The notes under the pieces were generated by a model. It ran no database searches and was not told where the DNA came from. It was given only the letters and a program-made list of their open reading frames with translations. Below are positions 1 through 11,366 of a stretch of DNA of 64,000 bases, in pieces. The translations under genes and the position numbers were made by a program. Each line of letters opens with the position of its first letter. The stretch's first letter is position 1. This DNA is from Megamerina dolium (taxonomy: Eukaryota; Arthropoda; Insecta; Diptera; Megamerinidae). Location: NCBI GenBank assembly GCA_963854835.1, contig OY978530.1:14078109-14142108 (forward strand), in the 5' to 3' direction.

Positions 1-2
1 TT

Positions 3-1365
3 GGTTTTCGTATGGGTCGGAGTGTTGAGGATGCGTGGATGTACATGAAAGATTCTGTGCGTGGCTCTACGAGCAAGTATGTATTAGGTGTGTTTATAGA
101 TTTTAAGGGTGCGTTTAATTACCTGCGCTGTAATAGAGTGATTGAGTGTCTGATGGAGCTCGACTGTCGGGAGATTAGCCTGTGGAAGAGCTATTTTTCC
201 GATAGAAAGGCATGTGTGTTTGGCGTGAATGACAGTGTTGATGTTAGTGTGGTGCATGGCTGTCCGCAGTGGTCCATATGCGGTCCATTCATATGGAATC
301 TCATGATGGATTCCCTGCTGCGTCAGCTTGAGGTATTATGCAAGTGTTGTGAATATGCAGACGATCTTTTGATATTAGTGGAGGGCCAGTCTAGAGCTAG
401 CATCGAGAGAACAGGTCAAAGTCTACTTCAGGTTGTCCATGAATGGGGTTCCGGGGTGGGTGGATGTGTCTGCGGATAAGACGGTGATGATGTCGTCATC
501 TCGCCCGCCTACTATCAGCGTGAACGGCAGTTCCCTCAACTATGCGACGGAAGTCAAATACTTGGGGGTAACTATGGGTGAGCGTTTGAATTTTTTACCT
601 CATATTGTATGTATTAGAAAGAGTTTGTTGAATGTTGTGGGGCAAGTGCGTCGTATTGTTAGGTGTGATTGGGGCCTCAGCCGGCGTGCCGTTCGTATCA
701 TGTATCGTGGTCTGGTCATCTATAGTCAGCGTGTTTTGTTGTTACCGTGTTTGCCTGTGTGTCGCACTGTCTCTATGGAGGCAATGCAAGTGTTGATGGG
801 TGTGCCTCCTCTTGACCTAGTCTTGAAGGAGCGTGCTCTGTCCTTCTTTCTCAGCAGGGGGATTTATGAGCCCGTGCTGCGGTCTGGATTTGTATCTAAT
901 GATGATTTATTGCGTCGTTATTCTGTATGTAAACGTATTTTAAATGAGTGTGTGTTGTCGAAGTGGCAGGATCGCTGGGATAATAGTCCTAGCGGTCGTG
1001 TGACTTATAGTTTTGTCCCGGGGTGCGCGCGTTGGTGGGGGATCCCCACCACTTTTGGTTTCAACCTGGGTCTTGGTTTCCTGCTAACGGGCCATGGATC
1101 ATTAAAAGCGTTTTTGTATGGTAGAAATTTGAGTTACAGTGAGCGTTGTATGTGTGGTGCTAATGTGGAAGACTGGATGCACGTGCTGTGTGTGTGCCCC
1201 ATTCACTCGGAGTCCAGAGATCTGGATGGAATGGGAATCACACACAGTGACGGGCAGTGGTGTTTTTCTAATATATTAGCTTGTGATGTCCATGTTTTAG
1301 CATTAAGTAATTTTGCGTGTTCGGTATTTAAACGGCGAAGATTCTTGGCAAGACAGTCTGAATAG
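3..1365 (+). pseudogene. R1-clade LINE ORF2, C-terminal half (RT plus zinc finger), frameshifted
   Basis: This is a partial reverse transcriptase of a site-specific-type R1-clade non-LTR retrotransposon; the N-terminal half is outside the window. Visible parts in order are the QFGF-type motif region, RT motif A with IDFKGAFN, motif B at about 258-300, catalytic YADD near 355-366, the thumb, and a C-terminal CxCx7HxxxxC zinc finger at about 1,147-1,200. Two lesions are present: a one-base frameshift in a G-rich run at about 433-479, and PQW in motif B where PQG is normal. Both lesions are also in the right-arm copy, so the element was dead before the inverted duplication. No 28S rDNA flank is visible, so I do not claim an rDNA insertion. 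Confidence 0.85.
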
Positions 1366-2408
1366 TTTTGTGTGTACATGTTCTGTTTAAGGGGGTATGT
1401 GTGAATGTGCTATTTTTGGGGTGGGTTTGATGGAACTCGAGCTTCCGTTCGGTGACTCCTGGTCGCGCTTCGCGGGCGTTTGGTTCCGGTTGCTGCTTCG
1501 TGCAGCTCCCTCATACTTGGGGACAACGTTTTGGGGTCAATTTGGGGATGTTTTTGTGATACAATTAAATACTGTCTAATGGGTGGGAAGGTGCTGGCAT
1601 TTGGCCGCTGGCTGTGAGTCGAGGCACAGGCGTTCGCCTTGCTATAAAACAATAAAATTTTGCGGCCTTGCTGATACCGGTTGTTTTCCTCGTCGTTAAA
1701 TTCTCTGTTTATTTATTTATACTTGTATATTCAATAAGTTGTCATTTTATTAAGCTGTAGTTTTAAGTAAGCTAAGTTTAATTTGTTACTATTTATTATT
1801 TATTTATATATTTAGTTGTATATATTTGGGTCTTCTTTTTGGCCACCAGTCCGGAGCTGAATGGTAGCTCGGCTACGAAGTCTGACCGGAGACTTTAATC
1901 TGGTACTACGGGGAACTATAAGTCGTTGCCTTCTAGTACTGGGGGGCTCTTATCGACGCTTAATTTTTATACGACGTGCTTTGAGCGCCGTGAGATAGGC
2001 CTTCCAGGCAGGTGCTCACGTAAAACCTTCTCCTTCTTCTGAACTTATACAATATGTTGTATTGTATGTGTGGAGGAATATCCTTAAAAAAAGCTAGCTT
2101 GAAAATAAGAAAGGGCTAGATGAAAGCCACGAAACTAAATCATAGATATTCGTAGATAAATGACGAAAGAAAAAAAGATAGATCTGGACTCAAAAATGCT
2201 AAACTGGCAACACTGATAATAACGATTAGTGAGCATATTATAGGAAAGCATACGGACAACAGAATATTAAGGTAACGATCATATTTTACCTCTAATCGGT
2301 TCTCAGTGAATTTGACAGAATGTGACGTCAGAGTATTTCCAAGAGTTGAATTATTCATTCATTATTCCGCATTGTTCATATAATTAATAATTATATTATA
2401 TATTATAG
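1366..2408. other. R1-like 3' UTR followed by an unidentified GC-richer block
   Basis: The part just after the R1-like stop codon (about 1,366-1,700) reads as LINE 3' UTR and contains an AATAAA near 1,650. From about 1,830 to 2,060 there is a GC-richer block unlike its AT-rich surroundings. On the opposite arm (10,636-10,893, minus strand) it stays open for 85 codons, but I do not recognise the peptide and the left copy is interrupted. It may be the edge of another element. The rest, to 2,408, is AT-rich with no supported gene. Confidence 0.4.
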
Positions 2409-2864
2409 TATAATTAACAAAGTAAGGCAATCCGAGAGAGGAATTTTGATACTCTCATTTTGAAATAAGTGTATAGAAGAAAATCAAAAGACACCTTTGT
2501 GTAATCTATCAAAGTGAAAAATTCGAAAATATTTTGTTACAATAACCCTCTGGTTGTATATAAAGGTCAAACATCTCACATGCTTTTGTTTATTCTTTCC
2601 TTTCGATTACTACTAATTTTGTTTTAATTACATCGACTTGTAAATATTGTCACAATTATTAAAATAATCAAAAATTTGGTTAAAGCCCATTGTTTTTCTT
2701 TAAAAAATTTAAAAACGGACTCATAATTTTGTACCCAACCAGAGAGTTAATAACTTTGACATATTTTGACACATAGTAATTTTGACACTACCGAAACATA
2801 CTTTGGCATATACTGTGAATAACATGAGAACAAATTTTAAGATTGCCTTACTTGGTTAATTATA
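2409..2864. mobile_element. Small non-autonomous element with 24-bp terminal inverted repeats
   Basis: The ends are inverted copies with one mismatch: TATAATTAACAAAGTAAGGC... at 2,409-2,432 and its complement at 2,841-2,864. A TTAA sits symmetrically inside each end, so a piggyBac-type TTAA target is possible but not proven. A second inverted pair lies inside (AACCCTCTGGTTG at 2,544-2,556; its near complement at 2,736-2,748), giving either a nested ~205-bp element or subterminal repeats. There is no coding capacity. The family is unassigned. Confidence 0.5.
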
Positions 2865-3909
2865 ATATGTATTTTTCTTTTCAATATGTTCGCCATTTTG
2901 TCACCTTCTCTCGCAGTTCAAGTATTGTGACGTCACATCGAGAAAATTCTTCTCTGATGGGCGCAATCTTCTTTTCTATTATTATTTGCAAAAGCACAAA
3001 AGCAAAAACATTATCAGTTGCTGGCAGACATGGTTCCTGTTTGATTATGAGGCGCATGATAGTGTTTTTGCTTTTGGCTAAGTCCTCATTTAGACACGCA
3101 CGAAAAACGTTTTCAATTCACTTTTGATGTTTCGTTCGCGTTTACACGGCCAAAAATATTTCTCGGGGACATGTGGACTCCTTTGTATGTTTGACCTAAT
3201 GTTTGACATTACGAACAGCGTTCGAACTGTAAAAAATGTTTAGAGGTAGATGAAGCTAAAAAATTGTGGTCGATTTTAAAATTTAGTGGTAGATATTAAT
3301 GAAGTAAAAGATGATGATATTTATGAAGTCGTTATTTACCAAAAAGTGTAATGTTTCACATTTATTACTAATGTATAAACAAAAATACTCATTTCACTTT
3401 TCATTGTTACACATGTTAAAACATTTAAAAAATCGCTTACCAAAGTTAAATCACAAATGTATGTACTTACATTAAAATATAAACTTTTGGGAACATATTT
3501 ATGTACCTACATGTTAAATTAAAATATAAATTTATAGCAGCATTTAAAATACAGAGATCACTCATTTCATATAAAGACTAAATCACATATTTCTATGTAC
3601 TAATCTATATATTGTAAGTCAAATTTATGGGAACAAAATGCCAGTCAATAATTTTAAAATTCTTTTGGTGGTTCAAAAATTTTACTATTTTCACATATTT
3701 GTTTTATAAAAATATGATTAGAAAATTCACGATAGATCATGCAATTAAAAAGAAACAAATATCCAAAAGTGGTAAAATATGGTAAGTTTCAAGCTTACTG
3801 CAGTAGTTGCGGTAGAAATGAGTCCGAACACTGATTATTGATGATAAAAAAAACAGGACCAATATATATTAAATTGAAGTATGTGATCTGAAACTTTACA
3901 CAAACTCTT
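2865..3909. other. AT-rich spacer, no supported gene
   Basis: I see no gene here. An open frame at 2,843-3,127 exists in both arms but has no recognisable domain and overlaps the terminal repeat of the element before it. A perfect TGACGTCA palindrome lies near 2,930, and a TGACGTCA is also found outside the TIR element near 2,321. The rest is AT-rich. Confidence 0.4.
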
Positions 3910-5480
3910 CATATTCGCGCGTCTGCGTATTTGCAGATCTGCATTTTTCTTTGAAGGATTAGAATATGGGCAAAACAGCTGTAGCTTTATATACGGCCTC
4001 TATCTAACCAAGACAGCTAGTGCGTGGCTCTCTGTCACATCCTGCTCGAGGTGACCCTGCTTAAAAGAATCCAGGGTGTTACGCATTTCCATGCCCACAG
4101 AATAGTTTGCTGCCGGAGGGGCTGTACTGGCTGTATGTTAACGGAGCCTCTCTGATACCTGTCCGCCTCAGGAAGTAACTGTGGACTTTCCGGAGTATAG
4201 GGCTTTGCTTCGGACGACATCCAAATCCCTCCTAAATGATTAGGGTAAGCGGTCGTATATGAATAATGCATAAACACTAAAAAATTGCCTCGGACAATTA
4301 CGAAAACCAAAAAGGTCTCCCCTTCAGGTTAGTCCCACATCCAAATCGGACACCACAAGGACTTGTCATAAAATCGCAACCCCTTCTGGAAGCGGAGAGC
4401 ATATAATGCCAAAGTCAGGCTCCTCCGCCATCCCTAAAGCGCCTGTACACAGGAGCACCGTAGTTCTGGCCACCAAATCACTGGAACATAAGAAATCAGT
4501 GCAAGTTAGCAAGCGGTCCGTGACCACCATATCAAGATCCACTGCTGCTAAGGCACTAACAAAAGCCGCGACCCCTGTTTCAGCAGCCACATCTCCTTAG
4601 GACTTAGCTCCATCAATATCAGCTGCTGCCTCTAATTTAAGGGCGAATTAGCGGGTCCCTAGTTAATATCGGAAAAGAAGAGCCACATTCAGGATTACTG
4701 AAAAGCTCGTTGGCGTTCCTTCAACAGAACTCTCAGTGAGAGAAAAAGAATCCTTGGAGTGGGCAGGAAGCATTATCGCTCAACGCGAAAATGTCCGTTC
4801 TTTTGGACTTGCGCACAAACGGCAATTCTTGCAAGAAGAGCAGCTGTCCAAGCAAAAAAAGGCGAACACTTCGCCTTCGGCCACATGTAAGACTCAAGCG
4901 CGTTCCTTCAGTGACGTGACAAAGGACCACCTTCTCTTTGCCGTCAATGATAGAAACCATGAAGATAGGGCACTGCCATTTGGGCAATGGCGTCTAGAGA
5001 AGATAAGGTTTCTGGCGAGGAACCCTGGCCCAGTCGTTTGTTGCAGAGATGCCGGATGACATCAAGGACGCATCAAATTAATGTCCTTAATGTCCTTAAG
5101 TTCGGCCCCAGTGGAAGACGTCGTGTGATGGAGACAGCGATCTGCTGTCAACGTCTGAGATGATTGGCGCCCTCTTCCGAAATGTAAAAGTCAGCTTAGC
5201 TGATGAAGACAAGCTTCTATGCTGTGACACCGGTGACACCGATACGACGGCGACCGAGGTGTCTGTATTAAATATTGTAAAGGAAGACGCTCAGGGTGGT
5301 CCAGATTAATCTGCACCACACTAAAGCAGCTTCCGCTGCTCTTGTTCTCCGCCTAAGCGATAAAGCGGAGGAAATTTCAGGGACCATGGGTCCTGGGTAA
5401 CAAAGTGCGAGAACTACTATCTGATTACAGCAACAAGGATACTGTGACCATTGCGTTAGATCATCAATCCCATATTTATT
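3910..5480 (+). pseudogene. LOA/I-like LINE copy 1, 5' UTR and ORF1 remnants
   Basis: This is the 5' part of a non-LTR retrotransposon present three times here (also 6,994-8,723 and 14,531-16,681, both minus). The start is placed where all three copies begin to agree, at CATATTCGCG. Plus-strand ORF1-like pieces are a Ser/Thr/Ala/Lys-rich basic stretch at 4,406-4,600 and a Lys/Gln-rich stretch at 4,736-5,059, followed by fragments to about 5,310. All are broken by stops and frameshifts. A short tandem duplication (ATGTCCTTA twice) lies near 5,081-5,099 and is absent from copy 3. The product would be an RNA-binding Gag-like protein; assignment rests on position before the endonuclease, not on a recognised motif. 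Confidence 0.6.
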
Positions 5481-5485
5481 AGTTT

Positions 5486-6940
5486 ATGTCTGCGTATATG
5501 GCTCACGATCACATTGAGCCCCCACCTCACCCCATAATAAGGAAAGCAGTTCGGATGGCGGAGAAACGCGAAGCGAATCTGATGATGGGAGCCAACGCCA
5601 ACGCATACCATTATATCTGGGGCAGCTCAGACAACAATGATATAGGTGTCACTTTTTGAATATGTCATTAGTTCCAACTTGACTCTCGCAAACATGGGTA
5701 CAGACCCGACCTTCATTACTTGCAACAGGGAGGAGGTTTTAGATACAAACGACCCTTACAAGCGACTCTTCGGAATCTCTAGTTAGGGAATGAAGGGTTG
5801 ACAAAGAACACTCTCTCTCGGAACACTCTTTTCTCAGATACCAAGTTTCTCCATGAGGAGAAACTTGAGGACGCTGGTCATCAAATTACAGAAGCCTGCT
5901 GGAGAGCTACCGTAGCGTCCTGTCCAATTAGAAGAACTCCAAGAAAGAAGAGACCTCCGTGGTGGTCGGTAGATATCATCACTCTAAGGAAGGAGTGTCG
6001 ACAGCAATTCAACCGAGCGAAAATCACTAATCAATGGCAACCCTATAAGGAGAGCCTACGAGTGTTTCAAAGGAAAGCAAAAGATCATCATGGAATGAAT
6101 TTTGTAGTAACATAGAAGAAATTTCAGAGGCAAGCCGCCTACTAATATTCTCGCAACGAATCCAGTTACACCCAGCTTCATTATGAAGGGAGATGCTGAT
6201 TGGACTGCTTCAAGTCTGGAAACTCTTCGGGTACTAATTGATCACCATTTTCCAGGCTGTTTGGAGGACAGCCTTGGCCGAACTCCCAATTAATAAAACA
6301 AAGGTTAATTGGGCGATAAATAATTTTAAACCATTAAAGTCACCAGGGCCAGATGGTATTATACCCGCGGACATGCAGAAGTGTGCGGATCTTCTAACAC
6401 CTTGGTTGGAGCCAATCTTCTCTGCGTGCTTAAGGCTGTGCTATGTCGCCTAGACATGGCTAAAAGTAAACGTGGTATTTATCTCTAAAAGCGGAAAAAC
6501 GTCCCACTCAAATCCAAGTGATAAGGCTATCATCCTTCTTATTAAAAACCCTTGAAAGACTACTGGATGTGTACTTAAAGGGCTCCATAGATGCTAAGAA
6601 TATCTCCACACTGCAACATGCATATAACAAAGGCAAATCCGTTTACACAGCCCACCACTCACTTGTGCAGAACATCTATGCACTGCAAAGAATATAACCT
6701 GGTCACCTTTTTAGATATTGAGGGGGCCTTCAATATATAAACTTAGAAGCAGTCGTAAACTCTCTTGTCAGAACAATTCTGCGGTGTTGACAACAGGGGC
6801 TCTGAGAACCACCCCATCAGTAGAGTAGAGTGCTTTACTCGCTATTGCATCTACTCACTGAAGATTTATTTGTCAAGCAGAGAGCGCTTATATCAGCAAT
6901 TATGCTAATTATAGCTTCACGCTGGGCTCAACCAGGATAT
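5486..6940 (+). pseudogene. LOA/I-like LINE copy 1, ORF2 endonuclease and RT remnants
   Basis: This is broken ORF2. An AP-endonuclease block at 5,486-5,636 reads NANAYHYIWGSS, matching the family motif (G)DFNAHHxxWGS. After several stops come an endonuclease C-terminal piece near 5,650-5,780, a pre-RT segment at 5,798-6,115, and an RT finger motif KSPGPDGI inside 6,238-6,453. A degraded RT follows to about 6,940; catalytic YADD is not found. From 5,637 onwards this is the spacer of the inverted repeat. A Jockey- or R1-superfamily affiliation is also possible; I chose LOA/I because a related RNase H-bearing fragment sits at 35,311-36,517. Confidence 0.65.
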
Positions 6941-6993
6941 ATGCATTTAAAGATCCTGGTCGAGGGCACTACAATTCCGAATGTCATCGACAT

Positions 6994-8723
6994 TGTTGTC
7001 TGAGCTGCCCCAGATATAATGGTATGCGTTGGCGTCGGCTCCCATCATCAGATTCGCTTCTCGTTTCTCCGCCACCCGAACTGCCTTCCTTATTATGGGG
7101 TGAGGTGGGGGCTCAATGTGATCGTGAGCCATATACGCAGACATAAACTAATAAATATGGGATTGATGATCTAACGCAATGGTCACAGTATCCTTGTTGC
7201 TGTAATCAGATAGTAGTTCTCGCACTTTGTTACCCAGGACCCATGGTCCCTGAAATTTCCTCCGCTTTATCGCTTAGGCGGAGAACAAGAGCAGCGGAAG
7301 CTGCTTTAGTGTGGTGCAGATTAATCTGGACCACCCTGAGCGTCTTCCTTTACAATATTTAATACAGACACCTCGGTCGCCGTCGTATCGGTGTCACCGG
7401 TGTCACAGCATAGAAGCTTGTCTTCATCAGCTAAGCTGACTTTTACATTTCGGAAGAGGGCGCCAATCATCTCAGACGTTGACAGCAGATCGCTGTCTCC
7501 ATCACACGACGTCTTCCACTGGGGCCGAACTTAAGGACATTAAGGACATTAATTTGATGCGTCCTTGATGTCATCCGGCATCTCTGCAACAAACGACTGG
7601 GCCAGGGTTCCTCGCCAGAAACCTTATCTTCACTAGACGCCATTGCCCAAATGGCAGTGCCCTATCTTCATGGTTTCTATCAATGACGGCAAAGAGAAGG
7701 TGGTCCTTTGTCACGTCACTGAAGGAACGCGCTTGAGTCTTACATGTGGCCGAAGGCGAAGTGTTCGCCTTTTTTTGCTTGGACAGCTGCTCTTCTTGCA
7801 AGCATTGCCGTTTGTGCGCAAGTCCAAAAGAACGGACATTTTCGCTTTGAGCGATAATGCTTCCTGCCCACTCCAAGGATTCTTTTTCTCTCACTGAGAG
7901 TTCTGTTGAGGGAACGCCAACGAGCTTTTCAGTAATCCTGAATGTGGCTCTTCTTTTCCGATATTAACTAGGGACCCGCTAATTCGCCCTCAAATTAGAG
8001 GCAGCAGCTGATATTGATGGAGCTAAGTCCTAAGGAGATGTGGCTGCTGAAACAGGGGTCGCGGCTTTTGTTAGTGCCTTAGCAGCAGTGGGTCTTGATA
8101 TGGTGGTGGTCACGGACCGCTTGCTAACTTGCACTGATTTCTTATGTTCCAGTGATTTGGTGGCCAGAACTACGGTGCTCCTGTGTACAGGCGCTTTAGG
8201 GATGGCGGAGGAGCCTGACTTTGGCATTATATGCTCTCCGCTTCCAGAAGGAGTTGCGATTTTATGACAGGTCCTTGTGGTGTCCGATTTGGATGTGGGA
8301 CTAACCTGAAGGGGAGACCTTTTTGGTTTTCGTAATTGTCCGAGGCAATTTTTTAGTGTTTATGCATTATTCATATACGACCGCTTACCCTAATCATTTA
8401 GGAGGGATTTGGATGTCGCCCGAAGCAAAGCCCTATACTCCGGAAAGTCCACAGTTACTTCCTGAGGCGGACAGGTATCAGAGAGGCTCCGTTAACATAC
8501 AGCCAGTACAGCCCCTCCGGCAGCAAACTATTCTGTGGGCATGGAAATGCGTAACACCCTGGATTCTTTTAAGCAGGGTCACCTCGAGCAGGATGTGACA
8601 GAGAGTCACGCACTAGCTGTCTTGGTTAGATAGAGGCCGTATATAAAGCTACAGCTGTTTTGCCCATATTCTAATCCTTCAAAGAAAAATGTAGATCTGC
8701 AAATACGCAGACGCGCGAATATG
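6994..8723 (-). pseudogene. LOA/I-like LINE copy 2 (right arm), ORF1 and start of endonuclease
   Basis: This is the reverse-complement partner of 3,910-5,636. ORF1-like pieces lie at 8,227-8,030 and 7,894-7,571 (minus). The endonuclease block at 7,144-6,994 keeps the aspartate (GADANAYHYIWGSS) that is asparagine in copy 1. The element is cut at 6,994 by the palindrome junction, and the frame then runs into unrelated sequence (VDDIRNCSALDQDL). It is non-functional through multiple stops. Confidence 0.7.
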
Positions 8724-9868
8724 AAGAGTTTGTGTAAAGTTTCAGATCACATACTTCAATTTAATATATATTGGTCCTGTTTTAGAGACAAAAACATTTG
8801 CATGAAATACATTTTGTTTGTGAACAACGGACACACGGGAGGAGAGAGGGGTTTTTGTTTCAGGTATATGAGACAAACTTTGTCCTTATCATCAATAATC
8901 AGTGTTCGGACTCATTTCTACCGCAACTACTGCAGTAAGCTTGAAACTTACCATATTTTACCACTTTTGGATATTTGTTTCTTTTTAATTGCATGATCTA
9001 TCGTGAATTTTCTAATCATATTTTTATAAAACAAATATGTGAAAATAGTAAAATTTTTGAACCACCAAAACAATTTTAAAATTATTGACTGGCATTTTGT
9101 TCCCATAAATTTGACTTACAATATATAGATTAGTACATAGAAATATGTGATTTAGTCTTTATATGAAATGAGTGATCTCTGTATTTTAAATGCTGCTATA
9201 AATTTATATTTTAATTTAACATGTAGGTACATAAATATGTTCCCAAAAGTTTATATTTTAATGTAAGTACATACATTTGTGATTTAACTTTGGTAAGCGA
9301 TTTTTTAAATGTTTTAACATGTGTAACAATGAAAAGTGAAATGAGTATTTTTGTTTATACATTAGTAATAAATGTGAAACATTACACTTTTTGGTAAATA
9401 ACGACTTCATAAATATCATCATCTTTTACTTCATTAATATCTACCACTAAATTTTAAAATCGACCACAATTTTTTAGCTTCATCTACCTCTAAACATTTT
9501 TTACAGTTCGAACGCTGTTCGTAATGTCAAACATTAGGTCAAACATACAAAGGAGTCCACATGTCCCCGAGAAATATTTTTGGCCATGTAAACGCGAACG
9601 AAACATCAAAAGTGAATTGAAAACGTTTTTCGTGCGTGTCTAAATGAGGACTTAGCCAAAAGCAAAAACACTATCATGCGCCTCATAATCAAACAGGAAC
9701 CATGTCTGCCAGCAACTGATAATGTTTTTGCTTTTGTGCTTTTGCAAATAATAATAGAAAAGAAGATTGCGCCCATCAGAGAAGAATTTTCTCGATGTGA
9801 CGTCACAATACTTGAACTGCGAGAGAAGGTGACAAAATGGCGAACATATTGAAAAGAAAAATACATAT
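8724..9868. other. Right-arm AT-rich spacer with a ~104-bp block missing from the left arm
   Basis: This is the mirror of 2,865-3,909. At about 8,784-8,890 it carries ~104 bp absent from the left arm, where flanking AT-rich sequence is joined directly. No gene is supported; the 91-codon frame at 8,721-8,996 has no recognisable feature. Confidence 0.5.
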
Positions 9869-10324
9869 TATAATTAACCAAGTAAGGCAATCTTAAAATT
9901 TGTTCTCATGTTATTCACAGTATATGCCAAAGCATGTTTCGGTAGTGTCAAAATTACTATGTGTCAAAATATGTCAAAGTTATTAACTCTCTGGTTGGGT
10001 ACAAAATTATGAGTCCGTTTTTAAATTTTTTAAAGAAAAACAACGGGCTTTAACCAAATTTTTGATTATTTTAATAATTGTGACAATATTTACAAGTCGA
10101 TGTAATTAAAACAAAATTAGTAGTAATCGAAAGGAAAGAATAAACAAAAGCATGTGAGATGTTTGACCTTTATATACAACCAGAGGGTTATTGTAACAAA
10201 ATATTTTCGAATTTTTCACTTTGATAGATTACACAAAGGTGTCTTTTGATTTTCTTCTATACACTTATTTCAAAATGAGAGTATCAAAATTCCTCTCTCG
10301 GATTGCATTACTTTGTTAATTATA
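9869..10324. mobile_element. Right-arm copy of the small TIR element
   Basis: This is the reverse complement of the 2,409-2,864 element, including its inner inverted pair (about 9,985-9,997 and 10,177-10,189). One terminal repeat differs by a base (GCATT for GCCTT near 10,306). No coding capacity is seen. Confidence 0.5.
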
Positions 10325-11366
10325 CTATAATATATAATATAATTATTAATTATATGAACAATGCGGAATAATGAATGAATAATTCAACTCTTGGAAATAC
10401 TCTGACGTCACATTCTGTCAAATTCACTGAGAACCGATTAGAGGTAAAATATGATCGTTACCTTAATATTCTGTTGTCCGTATGCTTTCCTATAATATGC
10501 TCACTAATCGTTATTATCAGTGTTGCCAGTTTAGCATTTTTGAGTCCAGATCTATCTTTTTTTCTTTCGTCATTTATCTACGAATATCTATGATTTAGTT
10601 TCGTGGCTTTCTTCTAGCCCTTTCTTATTTTCAAGCTAGCTTTTTTTAAGGATATTCCTCCACACATACAATACAACATATTGTATAAGTTCAGAAGAAG
10701 GAGAAGGTTTTACGTGAGCACCTGCCTGGAAGGCCCTTCTCACGGCGCTCAAAGCCCTGCGTATAAAAATTAAGCGTCGATAAGAGCCCCCCAGTACTAG
10801 AAGGCAACGACTTATAGTTCCCCGTAGTACCAGATTAAAGTCTCCGGTCAGCTTCGTAGCCGAGCTACCATTCAGCTCCGGACTGGTGGCCAAAAAGAAG
10901 ACCCAAATATATACAACTAAATAAATAAATAAATAATAAATAGTATCAAATTAAACTTAGCTTACTTAAAACTACAGCTTAATAAAATGACAACTTATTG
11001 AATATACAAGTATAAATAAATAAACAGAGAATTTAACGACGAGGAAAACAACCGGTATCAGCAAGGCCGCAAAATTTTATTGTTTTATAGCAAGGCGAAC
11101 GCCTGTGCCTCGACCCACAGCCAGCGGCCAAATGCCAGCACCTTCCCACCCATTAGACAGTATTTAATTGTATCACAAAAACATCCCCAAATTGACCCCA
11201 AAACGTTATCCCCAAGTATGAGGGATCTGCATGAAGCAGCAACCGGAACCAAACGACCGCGAAGCGCGACCAGGAGTCACCGAACGGAAGCTCGAGTTCC
11301 ATCAAACCCACCCCAAAAATAGCACATTCACACATACCCCCTTAAACAGAACATGTACACACAAAA
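10325..11366. other. Right-arm copy of the GC-richer block and R1-like 3' UTR
   Basis: This is the mirror of 1,366-2,408. The GC-richer block (10,636-10,893) has an 85-codon minus-strand frame without recognised motifs. A short (TAAA)n run lies near 10,918-10,935. The R1-like 3' UTR occupies about 11,035-11,366. Confidence 0.4.

Larger units (their letters stand above)
1..5636 (+). repeat. Left arm of a giant inverted repeat
   Basis: This stretch is the reverse complement of 6,994-12,670. Matching protein fragments occur in opposite orientation at positions whose coordinate sums are constant within blocks (about 12,671, then 12,732, 12,633 and 12,630). Each step in the sum marks an indel. 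The arm begins before the window, so its true length is unknown. Its inner end is at the ACAACAATG of the LOA/I endonuclease region near 5,636. Contents, outer to inner: R1-like LINE 3' part, GC-richer block, TIR element, AT-rich spacer, LOA/I-like LINE. The left arm lacks ~104 bp near 3,840 that the right arm keeps. Confidence 0.95.

Noticed and set aside
1..2100. R1 insertion in 28S rDNA
   Set aside because: No 28S flank could be recognised downstream of the 3' UTR.
4366..4590. Minus-strand open frame (74 codons) opposite the LINE ORF1 region, with a matching plus-strand frame at 8,040-8,267
   Set aside because: It is the antisense of the Ser/Thr/Ala-rich ORF1-like piece; no start context or domain.
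6993..6994. Inverted repeat as a sequencing hairpin artefact
   Set aside because: The arms differ by indels and many substitutions and are separated by a 1.36-kb unique spacer.
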